A stretch of 64,000 nt of DNA from Adineta steineri (GCA_905250115.1 CAJNOI010000056.1:266099-330098), one strand, 5' to 3'; numbered from the stretch's first letter, positions 1 to 12,282 are shown. Notes: generated by a model not told the origin, from the letters alone. Translations and numbers: made by a program.

Positions 1-1645
1 CCACACGAAACTGAAAAGCCACATGAAACCGAGAAGCCTCATGTAACTGACAAACCCTATGTAACTGAAAAACCACACGAAACTGACAAACCACATGAAG
101 CCGAGAAACCACATGAAACTCATGCAACAGAACACCATACCGAGATGCCACATGAAACTCCAGTCAGTCATGGTTCAACGAAACATGTTCCTCGATCAAA
201 TGGATCACATGTAATTCCTGCAACTTATACAACCAGCAAACATACCGGTGCTAGTGAGTTTTAAATCTCGTACAGTGTTTTCTTTTATTTTGTAAATGCT
301 TTTTTTTTATAGCACATAGTGTGTCAAAGACAACTGTTGAAGAAAAACAGAGTAAGTAGTTGGAGGAGTTTTAGAGTTTAATAAGGCGTTTGAATTTTAT
401 AGCGAAGCAGCCAGCAGATTGTGGTACTTCGATTGAACCCTGTGAAATTGATTGTGAACATGGACATAAGATTTCATCTGAAGAGAATAAACTTGTTGGT
501 GTATTAAGTGTCAAGAAATGTTCAAGCAAAGAGTTTCAAAAACATATTGCTGGCTCAAAAGCTGTCGCCAAAGAACTTTCATCTTTAGTTGACCAAGTAT
601 TAACAAAGAAGGGAATAAAAGAAGCAGTTAAAATTGATGTCGTCAAAGTAGTTGGTGATGATTCTCATTGTGAATTTCATTATTCAGTAGATGCTAAAAA
701 GGAAGAACATGAGCATATTAAAGCTGCTTTACATAGTGCTTGTCAAGAAAAGCAAGTAAGTAGAGACTATTTGAAATATATTATAAATGAATTTTAAACT
801 TTAATAGTTACGCGTGGCAATTGATGAACACCAACGTCGATCATGTACTGATGATTCAAGTTCAGCAGATAGTTCTAATGGTGATGACAGTAAAGATGTA
901 GATGAAGAGAACCGAGGACCACACAACGAACGTAAATCTGATCCGTGTAAGTATTTCATCAAAATAGTTCATAAGAAGTGTTATAAGAGTTCTGATTTAT
1001 ATTGCAATTACAATATTCGTAGTATATACATCTGATAATTTTTTTTTGTTCTTCTAGCGGATTCATCGTCCTCTTCATCATCGGAAGAGAATAAACCTAA
1101 ACCAACAAATATGACTGAAGTCGCGAAGAATCAAACTGGTCATATTGTCCGAGTATGTTGACTAGCTTTGATATCACTTTGTTTATATATATCATATATA
1201 TTTATTTAGATTTTATCAACATCAGCTGATGTTCCATTTCGTAAAGGTAGTCGTAAGGATACAAGTTGTGTTGGATGTGCATTACGTAAAATCAGCTCAA
1301 CATTATTGTTAGAAGGTGCCTCATTGAAACAAATTTCTAGCCGACTTTGCGGACGTTTTCCACAATACTTCAAACATATCTTAGCAGCTGAAATTCGTAA
1401 ATTTCAACAAGGTGGTCTTAAATCAATCGATATTTCAAATATTTCTGTTGATAAGACAAACAATTTAATTATTGATTTTGATATTATCGTTGATCCAAAA
1501 TACAATGAATTAATTCGCAATGCATTACGTCAAGCTGTCATTACAATTGATGTATGTTGTTTATTGATAAAAAAAAGCTAAATTTTTCTTTTCCTTTGTT
1601 TTATTATAGCTTGAACGTGTCTTCAAATATTCACAACGTCATTGA
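1..1645 (+). CDS. 3' part of a repeat-rich protein with two related alpha/beta modules (5' end outside window)
   Basis: Exons read as 1-253, 313-351, 403-755, 808-946, 1058-1152, 1210-1551 and 1610-1645; phases agree at every junction and give 418 residues. The first exon encodes degenerate tandem repeats of the type PHETEK/PHVTDK, a charged stalk-like region. Residues about 127-213 and about 318-418 look like two copies of one module: an amphipathic helix, a short 'IDV/IDIS' strand, a polar turn, a second strand, then a helix of the type 'E.I..AL..A'. Between them lies an acidic Ser-rich linker (DDSSSADSSNGDD, SSSSSEEN). Cysteines cluster just before each module. The N terminus is missing, so a signal peptide cannot be judged. 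I recognise no family; a SEA-like extracellular module is possible but unproven. Stop TGA at 1643-1645, with AATAAT-type A/T-rich sequence after it. Confidence 0.75.
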
Positions 1646-2638
1646 ACGTCAAATTCGAATTTTCCCTTTTCTCCTTATTAAGTACAACTTATATTATTGT
1701 AATTCTTCACTTATGAGTGAAATAATAAAAAATATTATTTAAAGAAACTTATTTTTTTTGATTGACTAATTGCAATTGTCTACAAGGATAAAAATAATCA
1801 ATCTCATTAAAAGACGAGTTTACTTTTCACAAGAAATTCATTAGAAAAAAAATATTTCCATAAAGATTCTTTAAATTTTGTTTAATCAAACTAAAAATTA
1901 TATTTCCGAGATAATTCAAATAGAAGTCTTATAAACTTGTACTAAATAATTGAATTCAACAGCAGACAAGAATATTTGTAGAAGAGACTGATATATAAGT
2001 TTAAATAAATTTTTTAATGATTCTTTTATTTTGCAAATCAAAATATTGTATTTACTTTTCATATAGTCGTTATAAATGATAATAGAATATACAATGTAAA
2101 ATTGCTATTGTATTACATGAATATTCAAGCATATACGATAGAATTAAATGATTTGAAGAAAAAAATATAGTTTTCATCTTCTTTTAAATTATTGAGAAAA
2201 CTAAGTTCATTAAAATATTATGAATACAAACTATTCAAATTATTTTATCATCTATTTTGAAGAGTTTTCTTACAAGTAACGTTGTTGTATCAATGATTTC
2301 AATTATTATGTTGATTTTCATTATCTAAATAATTATTGAATAATAAGTGTAAAAGATGATTACTACTTTTTTTTTAATACACTAAAAAGATTACTTCATT
2401 AATTATTTTGTTTGAGATAAAACACATGTTACATTTAAACAATTCTTCTCTTTGATTCATCTAATATATATGTCTATTGTCTGATGTTCTATAGTATGAT
2501 AGATTCATTCAAAGAATTCAATTACGATTGTATTTACTTAATTAAAATAATCAACATATATACTGATAATAAACAGATAAAATCAATATATGATAGTGAG
2601 AATTGAATATAAAAAAAATCATTTGTTCGAAAAAAAAA
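1646..2638. other. A/T-rich intergenic DNA
   Basis: No open frame with coding character is visible on either strand. The stretch holds poly-T and poly-A runs and presumably the 3' UTR of the upstream gene and the promoter of the GPCR gene. No clear motif could be assigned. Confidence 0.6.
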
Positions 2639-3819
2639 ATGAACAGTCATGACGTAAATAATCGTCTATCTCAAATACCATTAATTAATAAATCTATTTT
2701 ACATTCATTAAATACAACTTTACATCCAAGAGAACAAATATCTCATGTTCAATCATTACTTATTATATTTGAAACTGTTCGTATTTCATCTGCTATTTGT
2801 TCTGTATTAGGTGTTTTGGCTAATCTTGCTCTTATTTATGTCATTGCTAATACTTCATTTCGGCATGTTAGTTATGGTTTACTTATAGCAACAATTGCTT
2901 TTTTTGATAGTATTCGTCTTTTATCTTCTATTTTTTATTATCTAATATTTGCCAATGTAATTCCAAGAAATTTCATAACAAAAATAATCTATGTTGTTAT
3001 TGATCGATATCCAATATTTGTTGTTAATTGGTGTAAGGTAAGAAAAGAAAATTTTTTTTTTTTTTTTTTTTTTGTAAATAATTCTTCTTCTTATTCTACA
3101 AAAGGTTCTTATGTCAATTGAACGTTTATTAACAGTTCGATATTGGGAACATCATACTCATTTAGATTGGCGTTCAAAACATAAACGTAAACAACATCGT
3201 CAATTTACTTATGCAATAATATTTATACTTATCAGTGGTTTTATAAGTCAACATCCAAATTTTTTTTCTCAACGTTATGAATTTATTGATATAAATTATC
3301 AACGTTTAATGTTTGTTATAAAACAAAATCCAAATTTTAAATATGGTTATTATAAATTTAATAATACACTTTTTACAATAATATCTTATTTAATACTTGA
3401 TACAACAATGCCTGTTTTTAGTGTATTATTTGTTAATATACTTCTTTTAAAAGAAATTAGACGATTACCATTATCACTTCAAGTTAAAGTTAAAGAATCA
3501 ATTGGAATATTATTTTTTTTAACAGGACTTTCAATTGCAATTCTTCCACGAGCATTTATTGCTCTTTATGGTCATTATGTATTAGATGATGATTATACAT
3601 TATTAAAAAAATTAAGTATCTCATTTTATATTTGTTTAGGTTTGTTTTATTTTATTTGAAAGTAAACTTTGTTTTTTTAATTCTTTATTTAAAATAGGAT
3701 TTGAATATTTTAATCATGCAATAACAGGTTATACATGTTTTCTTCAATCAGCATTACTTCGTAGTGAATTAAAAAATATGATTTGGACAAGATATATTGT
3801 ACATCATCTTCATGAATAA
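2639..3819 (+). CDS. rhodopsin-like G-protein-coupled receptor (3 exons)
   Basis: Exons 2639-3037, 3105-3639 and 3698-3819 give 351 residues. The ATG at 2639 is chosen because the open frame upstream has no ATG. TM1 (about residues 50-75, 'SVLGVLANLALIYVIA') contains the GxxxN-type helix, and TM2 follows with 'ATIAFFDSIRLLSS'. Exon 1 stops in TM3 and exon 2 opens with 'VLMSIERLLTVRYW', where ER replaces the usual DRY. TM4-TM6 follow and the last exon carries TM7 with 'FNHAITGYTCFLQSALL' in place of NPxxY. Intron 1 carries a long poly-T tract. Length fits a class A receptor with short loops. The ligand is unknown; peptide receptors of this kind are common in rotifers and nematodes, and that part is inference. 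Confidence 0.8.
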
Positions 3820-4405
3820 AAACAAAAACATTTATAAACTTTTCTTCTTATTTAATACTTTAAATGTTTCATTTATTCTTTTTTTTTCTCTTTCTCTCTC
3901 TCTATATATATTAATTGACAAATAAAAGAAATTATTCAACAATTTTAGATTAGAACAAATTTGTGTCAATCTTTCGACTTTATAAAAATATAGGACATCA
4001 ATTTTAAATAAGATTCCGATCGTGTGTTAGTAGAAAATTATTCTTCAACATCTTATCTTATAACTTAAGTAAAAAAAAAAAGGTTATCGAATTCAAATTA
4101 TTTTTAACCCACATAGCCATCTGTTGCACTATCATGTAATTATTATAGCCATTTCATTTATCATTATAATGGAAAATAATGGATTATAACGATAATGTAA
4201 CAGCTGCCTATATAGATAATTACTCTATATATATATGTCACATGTGCCACTTAACTTTCTTTCATTAAATAAATCGTCTGTAATCTAAAACTATTTGTAT
4301 GTGTATTAAACCAATTTAGATTTAACTTTGTTAGAAATATTAAAAGGAAGATCTTTTTTATTTGTATAAAGAAAGCATTATTATTATTATTATTTAAAAT
4401 TAAAG
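3820..4405. other. intergenic, contains a fold-back repeat
   Basis: Between the convergent GPCR and MAM-like genes. Apart from the fold-back element at 4112-4213 it is A/T-rich with CT and TA microsatellites (around 3888-3912). No coding frame is convincing; the plus-strand frame at 4423-4641 is the antisense shadow of the MAM-like gene. Confidence 0.6.
4112..4213. repeat. short fold-back (MITE-like) element, copy 1
   Basis: The left arm 'atagccatctgttgcac' and the reverse complement of the right end ('ataggcagctgttac') pair imperfectly over about 20 bp. The core 'atcatgtaattatt' recurs in the elements at 54826 and 59404, so the three are probably copies of one family. Boundaries are approximate. 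Confidence 0.5.
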
Positions 4406-5874
4406 TTAAAAATAAGTATAAAATGTTGAAGATGTTGTTGATCGATTACTATGTGTTGTCGAAGTATCAAAATATTTTTCTTGAAAAATTTGTGAAGTTA
4501 TTTGTGCAAGTGTTTGAATTTTATTTTGTGATCTTGTTGATGAACGAACTGATGTTCGTGAAAGAAATTGAATTGGATAATCATATGGAATATACCATAT
4601 ATAACGATAATGTTTTTGTATTGACCAAATCCCATAAATAAATGATAAAATTATTATTAATAAACAAAAGAAAATAATTAAGAATAAAAACCATCCAATA
4701 TTCATTTGATTAATAAAAGAATATGATATTTTCTTTTCATTTAATTTAATTGTTGTTAATTCAATTGTTGATAATATACTTGTTTCAGATATATTTTCAT
4801 TTTCACTACTAAATATTATTGAATAATCAGTTGATGTTAATATTTCAACAGGATTTTCCGATGTTGATGTTGATGATGTTACTATTAAAATATATAGAAA
4901 ATTATGAGATGAATTAATAAATTAAATTACTTGAAGAATATTTTTGACAAGATCCATTCCAAGTGATATTTAAATTCGATAATGTAATAGCATCTATTTG
5001 AGAATTTCGAAATAATATTCGTGCATCAATTGATAACTAAAAATTTCAAATAAATATTTTTCTTAAAATAAGTTTTTTTTTATTTTTCTACATTTTTTAT
5101 TTTTGATCTTAATGAATGTTCAACACGTAAACTTGAATTTGTTAATTGAATTTTTTGTGAAAAACTTTCTTGTTTTTCATCTTCTTCAATCCATAATTGT
5201 CCAACTAATATTTCAATAGAATATTTTTAAAAAGAGAAAAGAAATTTTTTTACCTGGTTTACCGTATGTCCAAAGAATAAATGATAAACAACCGTCAATA
5301 GTATTTGATAATGATCCATTATATTTTAATTTTATAGAACACATCTGTTCAAGACAATGACCTTCAGATCTTATTATATAAGTTGAATCATCTAACAAAT
5401 TTCAAATAAAAAGAAAAAAAAAGATTTTTTTTTGTTTCTACCGTTTATTTTTCTCCAAAATATTGAAGAATTTTCATTAATATTTAACCATTGTTGTTTT
5501 TGATAAATAATTTTATTTTCAAATGTTGTTAAATCAAAATTATTTGAAACAAAAGTTGAACTAAATACGGATGACCATTGATTATCTTCTGTTGTTAATA
5601 TTGTTGAAATATTATTTACTTCATTTGTTGATTCTACAATATTTGTTGTATTTTCTTCTATTATTGATTCATTTGTAGTTTGTAGAATTAAATTAAGGGA
5701 ATTAATTGTTGTTGATGTTTCAACAATTTTAGTTAAGAGAATCGATTGATCATCATCATCATCATATTGAGCTGAATAATCTATGAATTAAATTTTCTAA
5801 TAAAATCAACGGAATAAAATTTCAATACCTTGAACTAGAACTAAAATATGTAAAATAATGATCATGATCTTCAT
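4406..5874 (-). CDS. single-pass membrane protein with MAM-like extracellular domain (6 exons)
   Basis: Exons on the minus strand: 5829-5874, 5442-5780, 5254-5391, 5092-5204, 4931-5036 and 4406-4881, adding to 405 residues. The N terminus (MKIMIIILHILVLVQ) is a signal peptide. A Ser/Thr/Asn-rich segment follows, with NxT/S sites and a run of Asp. Residues about 145-275 look like a MAM or jelly-roll domain: 'CLSFILWTYGKPVGQLWI', an 'I.LTNSSLRVEH' strand, then 'IDAITLSNLNITWNGSC', which matches the closing D-I-A-L-D-D-I-x-C signature of MAM domains. A second Ser/Thr stalk leads to a strong transmembrane helix (WFLFLIIFFCLLIIILSFIY) and a tail of about 70 residues rich in Ser/Thr. It is likely a type I surface protein with adhesive or receptor function. 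MAM is assigned from memory of the motif. Confidence 0.7.
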
Positions 5875-6087
5875 TGTTCACTTTTAAAAGAAAAAACTAT
5901 GTTCAACTGTGATTCATTTATTTTATTTTATATTTACACATGTTTAATTGATTAGAACAAATGTTCATATCAATCAATCTGTTTCTAAGACAAAAAAAAA
6001 AAGAAGAAGAAGTGACCTTCGATCAAACAATCATATATACATATATATATATATATTATATAATCGACAAGAAAAAAAAGATTATTT

Positions 6088-6525
6088 TCATGGAATCCAT
6101 TCGAGTAATGCCACACCTTGTCCATCAAGAAATGAATTAGTTAAAATTCTAATCCAATCAACAAGCCACCAAATTCCCATTCCACCTAAAGTTAACATTT
6201 TAAAAATTCCACCTGCAATATAACCACCATTTCCAACACTTAAATAAAACCAATCAGCGCCAAAACCACCAAGAAAAAATGAAAGAAGAAATGCAGCTAA
6301 TTTAGATTTTTGTTCATAAGTACAACCATAGAATTCTGCTTTATTTGATATTGTCCAACCACGTTCACATATACAATATGTTTCATTAATATTTTTATTA
6401 TTACATATTCCATGAATACAATCCAAATCTAATGAACAATTTTTTAATTGAACATTTTCTCCAGTTGTTGTCATTAAAATAATTAATAAGATATATATCA
6501 ATAGAACCATCTCTCGTCTTTTCAA
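6088..6525 (-). CDS. TM2 domain-containing protein with EGF-like segment
   Basis: Single exon, 145 residues. A cleavable signal peptide (residues 1-22) is followed by a Cys-rich segment of EGF type ('CSLDLDCIHGICNN...CICERGW'). Then comes a TM2 domain from about residue 78: 'KLAAFLLSFFLGGFGADWFYL', a Gly-rich middle, and 'GIWWLVDWIRILTNSF'. The D-x-F/Y-Y turn and the WWLVD-x-I/R helix are hallmarks of TM2 (TM2D1-3 and related) proteins, whose members are linked to Notch signalling and phagocytosis in flies. This combination with a short EGF is common in rotifers and protists, so no orthologue is assigned. The downstream neighbour is convergent; a 26-bp AT repeat lies about 130 bp upstream. 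Confidence 0.85.
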   Translation of the reverse strand: MKRREMVLLIYILLIILMTTTGENVQLKNCSLDLDCIHGICNNKNINETYCICERGWTISNKAEFYGCTYEQKSKLAAFLLSFFLGGFGADWFYLSVGNGGYIAGGIFKMLTLGGMGIWWLVDWIRILTNSFLDGQGVALLEWIP

Positions 6526-6650
6526 CTTTTTAAATGATAATCATTCATCATTCATTTTACAATTATTCTTTATTTATTCTTGATCCTACGCAATCTTCAT
6601 CTTCTTTAACAAATCTACTTTTATATGTAGATTTTATCAATCTATTACAA

Positions 6651-6686
<36 letters not shown>

Positions 6687-7410
6687 TAGAATTCATTTAC
6701 ATCATTCAACATTTATTTAAAAGAATACACGAAATTATTTGATTTATATACAATGTCAATATATTAATTCAACTTTAATCAAAATTTTATTTATATTCGA
6801 AAAATGAGAGTATGAAAAAAGCAAGTTTCTTAAATCTATAGAAAAATTAGAAAGATTTTCAGAGTAAACAATAGTTCAATTAGAATTATATTTCAGTATT
6901 TATTATGTCATAATGATGATTATTCAATAGATAAAATCCATAAAATATGAAGAATTTTTTTATTCTATAAAAACTTGTAATAAACATGCGACATCTTACA
7001 TAAAAATATTGGTTTGTCATTCGTAGGAAACCAGTAAGTAAATACTAAGATTTTTTCTTTTTTTCCAATTTACATTGCATCACAATTTGAAATTAAATAA
7101 TACAAAACAATAGTTTAAATAATAAATTTAATAGATCAAAAATATAAAAATATTTAGAATATTGATTAACCCATATTTTCTACATAGAAATTCAAAATTT
7201 ATTGTAAGTTTTCTTCTAAGAAATTTGTATTTTGATTTGAAATAGTTAAGAAGAATCTATTGATGATATAAATAAAATTTATATTGGAAAATATTTCTCT
7301 CTCTCTCCATCATTACAAAATAATATTATTTTAGATTTCAATTAAAAACTGTGATAATAAAAAGAAAAAGCTTAGAAAATTGATTATCTTCCAGTAAAAC
7401 ATTTGTTTGA
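6526..7410. other. intergenic between divergent TM2 and RBR genes
   Basis: A/T-rich and non-coding. It includes an (AT)n microsatellite at about 6657-6682 and must contain both promoters, but no motif stands out. Confidence 0.6.
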
Positions 7411-10400
7411 ATGGATTTTGATTTTCCCGGTTATATTAAATGCAGTCAATGTCAAACAATAGTAGCACAAAACGATAAACGTGATCATATACTTCATTGT
7501 CGACCAAAATCAATAACACAATCAATGAAAAAATGTCTTATTTGTCAAGAAGATGTTGAGGATTTAATTTCACATTGTGAAAATTGTCGTCCTAATGAGG
7601 AAACGAATAATTCAGGATATGCAACTCCAAGAGCTCAAACACCTGTAGAACAATATAATGGAAGAAAAAAACATTGTACTCTATGTAACAAAGATATAGA
7701 TGAATCAATTTATGTCGAACATATTTCAAATTGTTCTACTGATAAAATGTCAATAGATGATAATCAATCAAAACTATTAACTAATAATTCAAACTATGAA
7801 AATTCTTCTTTTCAAGTAAATTTATTTATTTTATTTTATTTTATTTTCAATAAATATATTTAGAGAAATCAAAATAATAATTCAAGAGAATCAAATAAAA
7901 AACAAACAAAACTTTGTCTTTTATGTTCGAAACAAATTGATGAATCCATTTATAAAGAACATATTGAATCTTGTTCAGATAATCAACAAGATTCAGCATT
8001 GAATGAGAATAATTATACAAATCATAATGAAACATTTCAACAAACACAAAATTCTTTCGATGTAACATTGTTTTTTCCATTTAATATTAATTTTTCTTTG
8101 TTAATAATTAGAATAATAAGACTTCAACAAAAATATTTCCTCGTATAGAACAAAATCAAACAAAACATTGTATTTTATGTGATAAAGATATAAATGAATT
8201 AGATTATAAAGAACATGTTTTATCTTGTGGAAGTGATGAAAATCCTTCTATTTCTAAAGTAAAAATTCGTTTCTTTCTTTAATTTTTCATTTTATTTTGA
8301 ATTATTTAGATTGAAGAATCTAATTCACCAAAAAAACAATGTATTTTTTGTTCAAAATATATCAATCAATCAGAACTGAGTGATCATATAGAATCTTGTT
8401 CAAATAATCAACGACCAATATCGATTAAAATTGATGATAATAATAATATACCTACTAAAAGACATTCTTCTCAAGTAAACATTTTTATTTTACATAAAAA
8501 ATATTTTTTTGTTCTTAAAACTAAGATTGCTTCAACATCAACAATTCCAAAAAGTAAACAAAAAAAAGATTATTCTCAATCATTTGATGATGAACAATCA
8601 CAAAATCATAATAGAACTTATTCACGTCAACCATTGACTAAACAATATTCATATAATCAACAAAAATTTGAAGTAATCAAATATTGAATTATTTTACAAA
8701 TTATTTATTGAATTTTATTTCAACAGAAAACATCAAGAAAAGATTGTATTATTTGTTTTAAATCAATTGATGAATTGGAATATATGGATCATGTATCAAA
8801 TTGTACACCTGATGATTCAGATATAGATCAAAATCAAATAAATAATTCAAATTATTCTACAAAAGTAAATATATCTGATATTTTTTAAAAATAAAATTTG
8901 TGAATTTGTTTAGGATGATATTGGAATAACAAATAATAATAATAATAATATAAAAAAGAAAAAAGATTGTATTATTTGTTTTAAATCGATTGATGAATGT
9001 GAATATACTGATCATGTATTGAATTGTTTACCTGATACTCCAAATAAGAATGATAATCAACCAATAAAATCAAGTTATTTTTCAAAAGTAAAAATTGATT
9101 TGAATAGATTTTGATTTAAAATTATATTTTAGGAGAATAAAAATCAGATGGAAACATCAGCTTGTGCCAATGTTAAAACACGAAAAGATTGTATTATTTG
9201 TTTTAAACCAATTGATGCATCTGAATATATGGATCATGTTCAAGCATGTCTTGGTGATACAGATAATCAACCATCAACTTCATCATATAGAATCAATTCA
9301 AAATGTTTTACATGGTAAAAATAAGAAAATAAAACAACTTGAATTCTTTATTTTTTCTTCTTCATCTAGTAATCGTTTTAAAAAAGATGAAAATGATTTA
9401 TTTTATGAGATCGCATGTCATTCTCATCATAATCATTGTTTATTATGTTTAAAACAATCAATGGAAGAATTTGTACGAAATCGTCAAGTACCAGTTTGTC
9501 ATAAGAGTAAATGTGATTATGAATTATCTCGACATGATATATCATCAATTCCACTTGAACGTCGTTTATCTGATCGTCTTTTCAAACTTGTTAAAGGTCA
9601 ACAAAGACCATTTTGTTCTAAATGTCATTTTTATATCAATATTGATGAAAATGAAAATTTTGATGAACATTTTGAATCATGTGAAGATCTTATTCCTTGT
9701 GAATATTGTCATTTACCATATCCATTTCAACAATTACAAATTCATACACAACAATGTAGAAATGAAAAAATATCTCGTCAAGAAAAATTAACAAATTTTA
9801 TTTTAACAAAAACCAAATATCCATTTACAAAAGAACAAATTAGATTTTATATTCAATTACAAATTAATAATAATCAACAATCATCATTAGATCCTTTTAC
9901 AATTATACAAGCACTTGCTGAATATGGTAAACTATATCTAATATTCTTTCTAATAAGAAATATATGAATTATTTTTGTATAGGAGCAATATTTCCATTTG
10001 ATATGCCACGACGAGATTGTGATATTTGTATGGAAGCTTGTCCATATGATGATATCTATGTATTTGATTGTGCTGATAGTCATAAATTATGTTATACATG
10101 TTATTATCAATCATGTCAAACAAAAATGAATAATGGAGAAATTTTAACATGTGCAATTTGTACACATCCATTGAAAGATGGTGAACTTAATCAACTTCGA
10201 ATTCCATTTGAAGAATTAAAGAAAATTCGAGATTATCAAATGAAAAAAACATTTGAAGTTTATTCAAGTCGAACTCGAGGAATAATAAAATGTCCAAAAC
10301 AAAATTGTACTTGGGTTGCTGAAGCTGCTGATCCAAATGAACGTTTTAGAGTTACATGTCTACTTTGTAATAATGAATTTTGTTCTCTTTGTAATCAACA

Positions 10401-11170
10401 ATATCATTATCGTACAACATGTCAACAACTTCCTCAAATAACACAACGATGGTTTTTTTGGTGTCAAACAGGTTTTTAACAAAAATATTTTTATTTAAAT
10501 ATTTATTTTCTTTTTCTTTTTCTATTTTAGAACGTGCTCGTTATTTAGCAATGAGAGCTCAACAAGATGCAACATATGGAGCTCAATTAGAAGAATATAA
10601 TCGTCGACATACGGAAAATGAAAATCGAAATCGTGATTTACGTCGTCGTTATGATGAATTAATGAATGATGAACAATATAAAGTTCAAAATTGTCGTCTT
10701 TGTCCATCATGTAAACGAGTTGTTCAACGTCTTGAAGGTTGTGATTCAATGATATGTGGACAAGATGCACACGGTGGAAATGTTCAATCTGGTTGTGGAA
10801 CTAAATTTAATTGGGCACAAGCTCAACAATATACACCTTCAACTACAGCACAACCCAAACAAAAAATTGTTGATCTTCCTAAACCAGATATTCCTGTTGT
10901 TCATCATAATGGTATCAAGTTAGTTTTTTAATTCAATAAAATATATTTGATTTTTTTAATAAATAAATATTTCTATTTAGATGTGATCAATGTCAAAATG
11001 ATGTTAATGGAATTCGTTTTGATTGTATTCATTGTCCATCATTAACATTTTGTGAAAAATGTGAAGAACAAGCAACATTAAATCATTCAAGAGAAAATCA
11101 AGCGTTTGAACTACAACAACATGTTTTTAGACTTATTATGAAACCAGAAGAAGAAGCTACTTTATTTTAA
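7411..11170 (+). CDS. RBR-type E3 ubiquitin ligase with N-terminal UBZ4-like zinc-finger array and C-terminal ZZ finger (12 exons)
   Basis: Exons: 7411-7815, 7864-8061, 8112-8258, 8310-8474, 8526-8672, 8727-8864, 8914-9087, 9133-9314, 9370-9926, 9983-10471, 10531-10918 and 10981-11170; 1059 residues. Exon 1 carries three C-x2-C-x(9-11)-H-x3-C fingers; exons 2, 3, 4, 6, 7 and 8 carry one each ('CTLCNKDIDESIYVEHISNC' type). That spacing equals the RAD18-type UBZ4 ubiquitin-binding finger. Exon 9 has two more related fingers (CSKC..., CEYCHLPYPF...). From about residue 712 comes RING1 (CDIC...C..SHKLCYTC...CAIC), an IBR (KCPKQNCTWV...CLLCNNEFCSLC) and a RING2 (CPSCKRVVQRLEGCDSMIC) with the catalytic-type Cys in 'EGC'. 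A ZZ finger ends the protein (CDQCQNDVNGIRFDC..C...CEKC). It would pass ubiquitin from an E2 through its RING2 cysteine; the array probably binds ubiquitin or targets. The Asp next to the UBZ4 histidine in RAD18 is not conserved, so ubiquitin binding is unproven. Confidence 0.82.
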
Positions 11171-11576
11171 TTTATCCTTATCTTTATTATTTCAAATTAA
11201 AAAGAAAAACACATTTTTTTTTAATTTTCATAAATTTTTATTTTTTTTAATAAATAATTATTTCATCTTTTTTTCCTTAAAATTAAATCTATTTTTATAC
11301 CGATAATACTTAGACTTATTTATATTAAATCTTCTCAACAAACATTTAATAAGACACGCAATATATAATCAATTAAGTGAAGATAATAAAAATAAAAAGA
11401 GAGACATTTATCGATTATATGAGAAAATATTTGTTCATGATATGAGAAAGAATTTTTATTTTTATTTGATAAAAAAATAAAATGAATGACTAGAATATAT
11501 ATTGAATTGTTATCATAAATAAATATTGATTGTATTACTTGTTTGGAATTGAGAAAATGTATTGAAATTGTGTAGA
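11171..11576. other. convergent 3' intergenic spacer
   Basis: A/T-rich, with poly-T runs and AATAAA-like hexamers near both gene ends. No coding frame. Confidence 0.6.
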
Positions 11577-12095
11577 TTATTGAAGAGTAAAATCATTATT
11601 TCTATAGAAATCTTTTTTAACATGTTCAATTTTAACATGAGATCGATCATTGGAATTAGTATATTCATTATATCGACGACCATATTCTGATGATGAACGA
11701 CTTGGATAAGATTTTTCTTTTTCCTTTAAATAGAAAATTTTAATAAAATTAAAGAAAAGAAATGATTTATCAAACTTCTTTTGATTGATTTAATCCAAGA
11801 AATTTTGAATGTTGTCGATCATCTCGATGAGATTTAGGATTAAATTCAGATTTTACATGAAATATTTTATCATAAACTGATGAAGATTTTCTCTAAAAAT
11901 CAATAAATAAAAAACAAAAAACATTTTTTTTTCTTTACAAATTAAATAAAATTTTACTTCTTGTTCTAAATTCAAAGAATTTGTTTTTGTTGTCGAAATA
12001 AATGAATTAATTGATAATTCAGGTATATAACCATGGAAATTATAATTCTTATCTTCTGTATCAATATATATTGTTATTTTATCCGATGATGACAT
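11577..12095 (-). CDS. small ciliary-type protein, CFAP90 (C5orf49)-like candidate
   Basis: Exons 11958-12095, 11776-11892 and 11577-11723 encode 133 residues with all phases at zero. The protein is hydrophilic with no signal or membrane segment. The middle ('YDKIFHVKSEFN', then 'HRDDRQHSKFLGLN', then 'SSSEYGRRY') resembles, from memory, the conserved core of CFAP90/C5orf49, a microtubule-doublet inner protein of motile cilia. Rotifers carry abundant motile cilia, so the role is plausible. It is divergently arranged with the small ORF at 12283. The assignment rests on recalled motifs only. Confidence 0.6.
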
Positions 12096-12282
12096 TTTTT
12101 ATTTTATGATTTATTTCCTTATTTTCCCTTCTTCGTCATCTTCATATTGTTGCTTAGGGATAACACTCATCATGAAGTCAATACGAGTTTTTATTTGTCA
12201 AGAAATAGATATTAATCATTACTTACTTACTTACTTACTGACTTTAATATTCAGTAACATAAGTAATTGTCAAAAAAGAAAA

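Noticed and set aside
4423-4641. 72-codon plus-strand frame
   Set aside because: Antisense of the membrane-anchor exon of the MAM-like gene, which has splice sites, signal peptide and transmembrane logic.
9164-9370. Alternative N-terminal frame of the RBR gene beginning near 9164
   Set aside because: It reads the finger exon 8 out of frame; splicing 9314 to 9370 keeps the zinc-finger frame.
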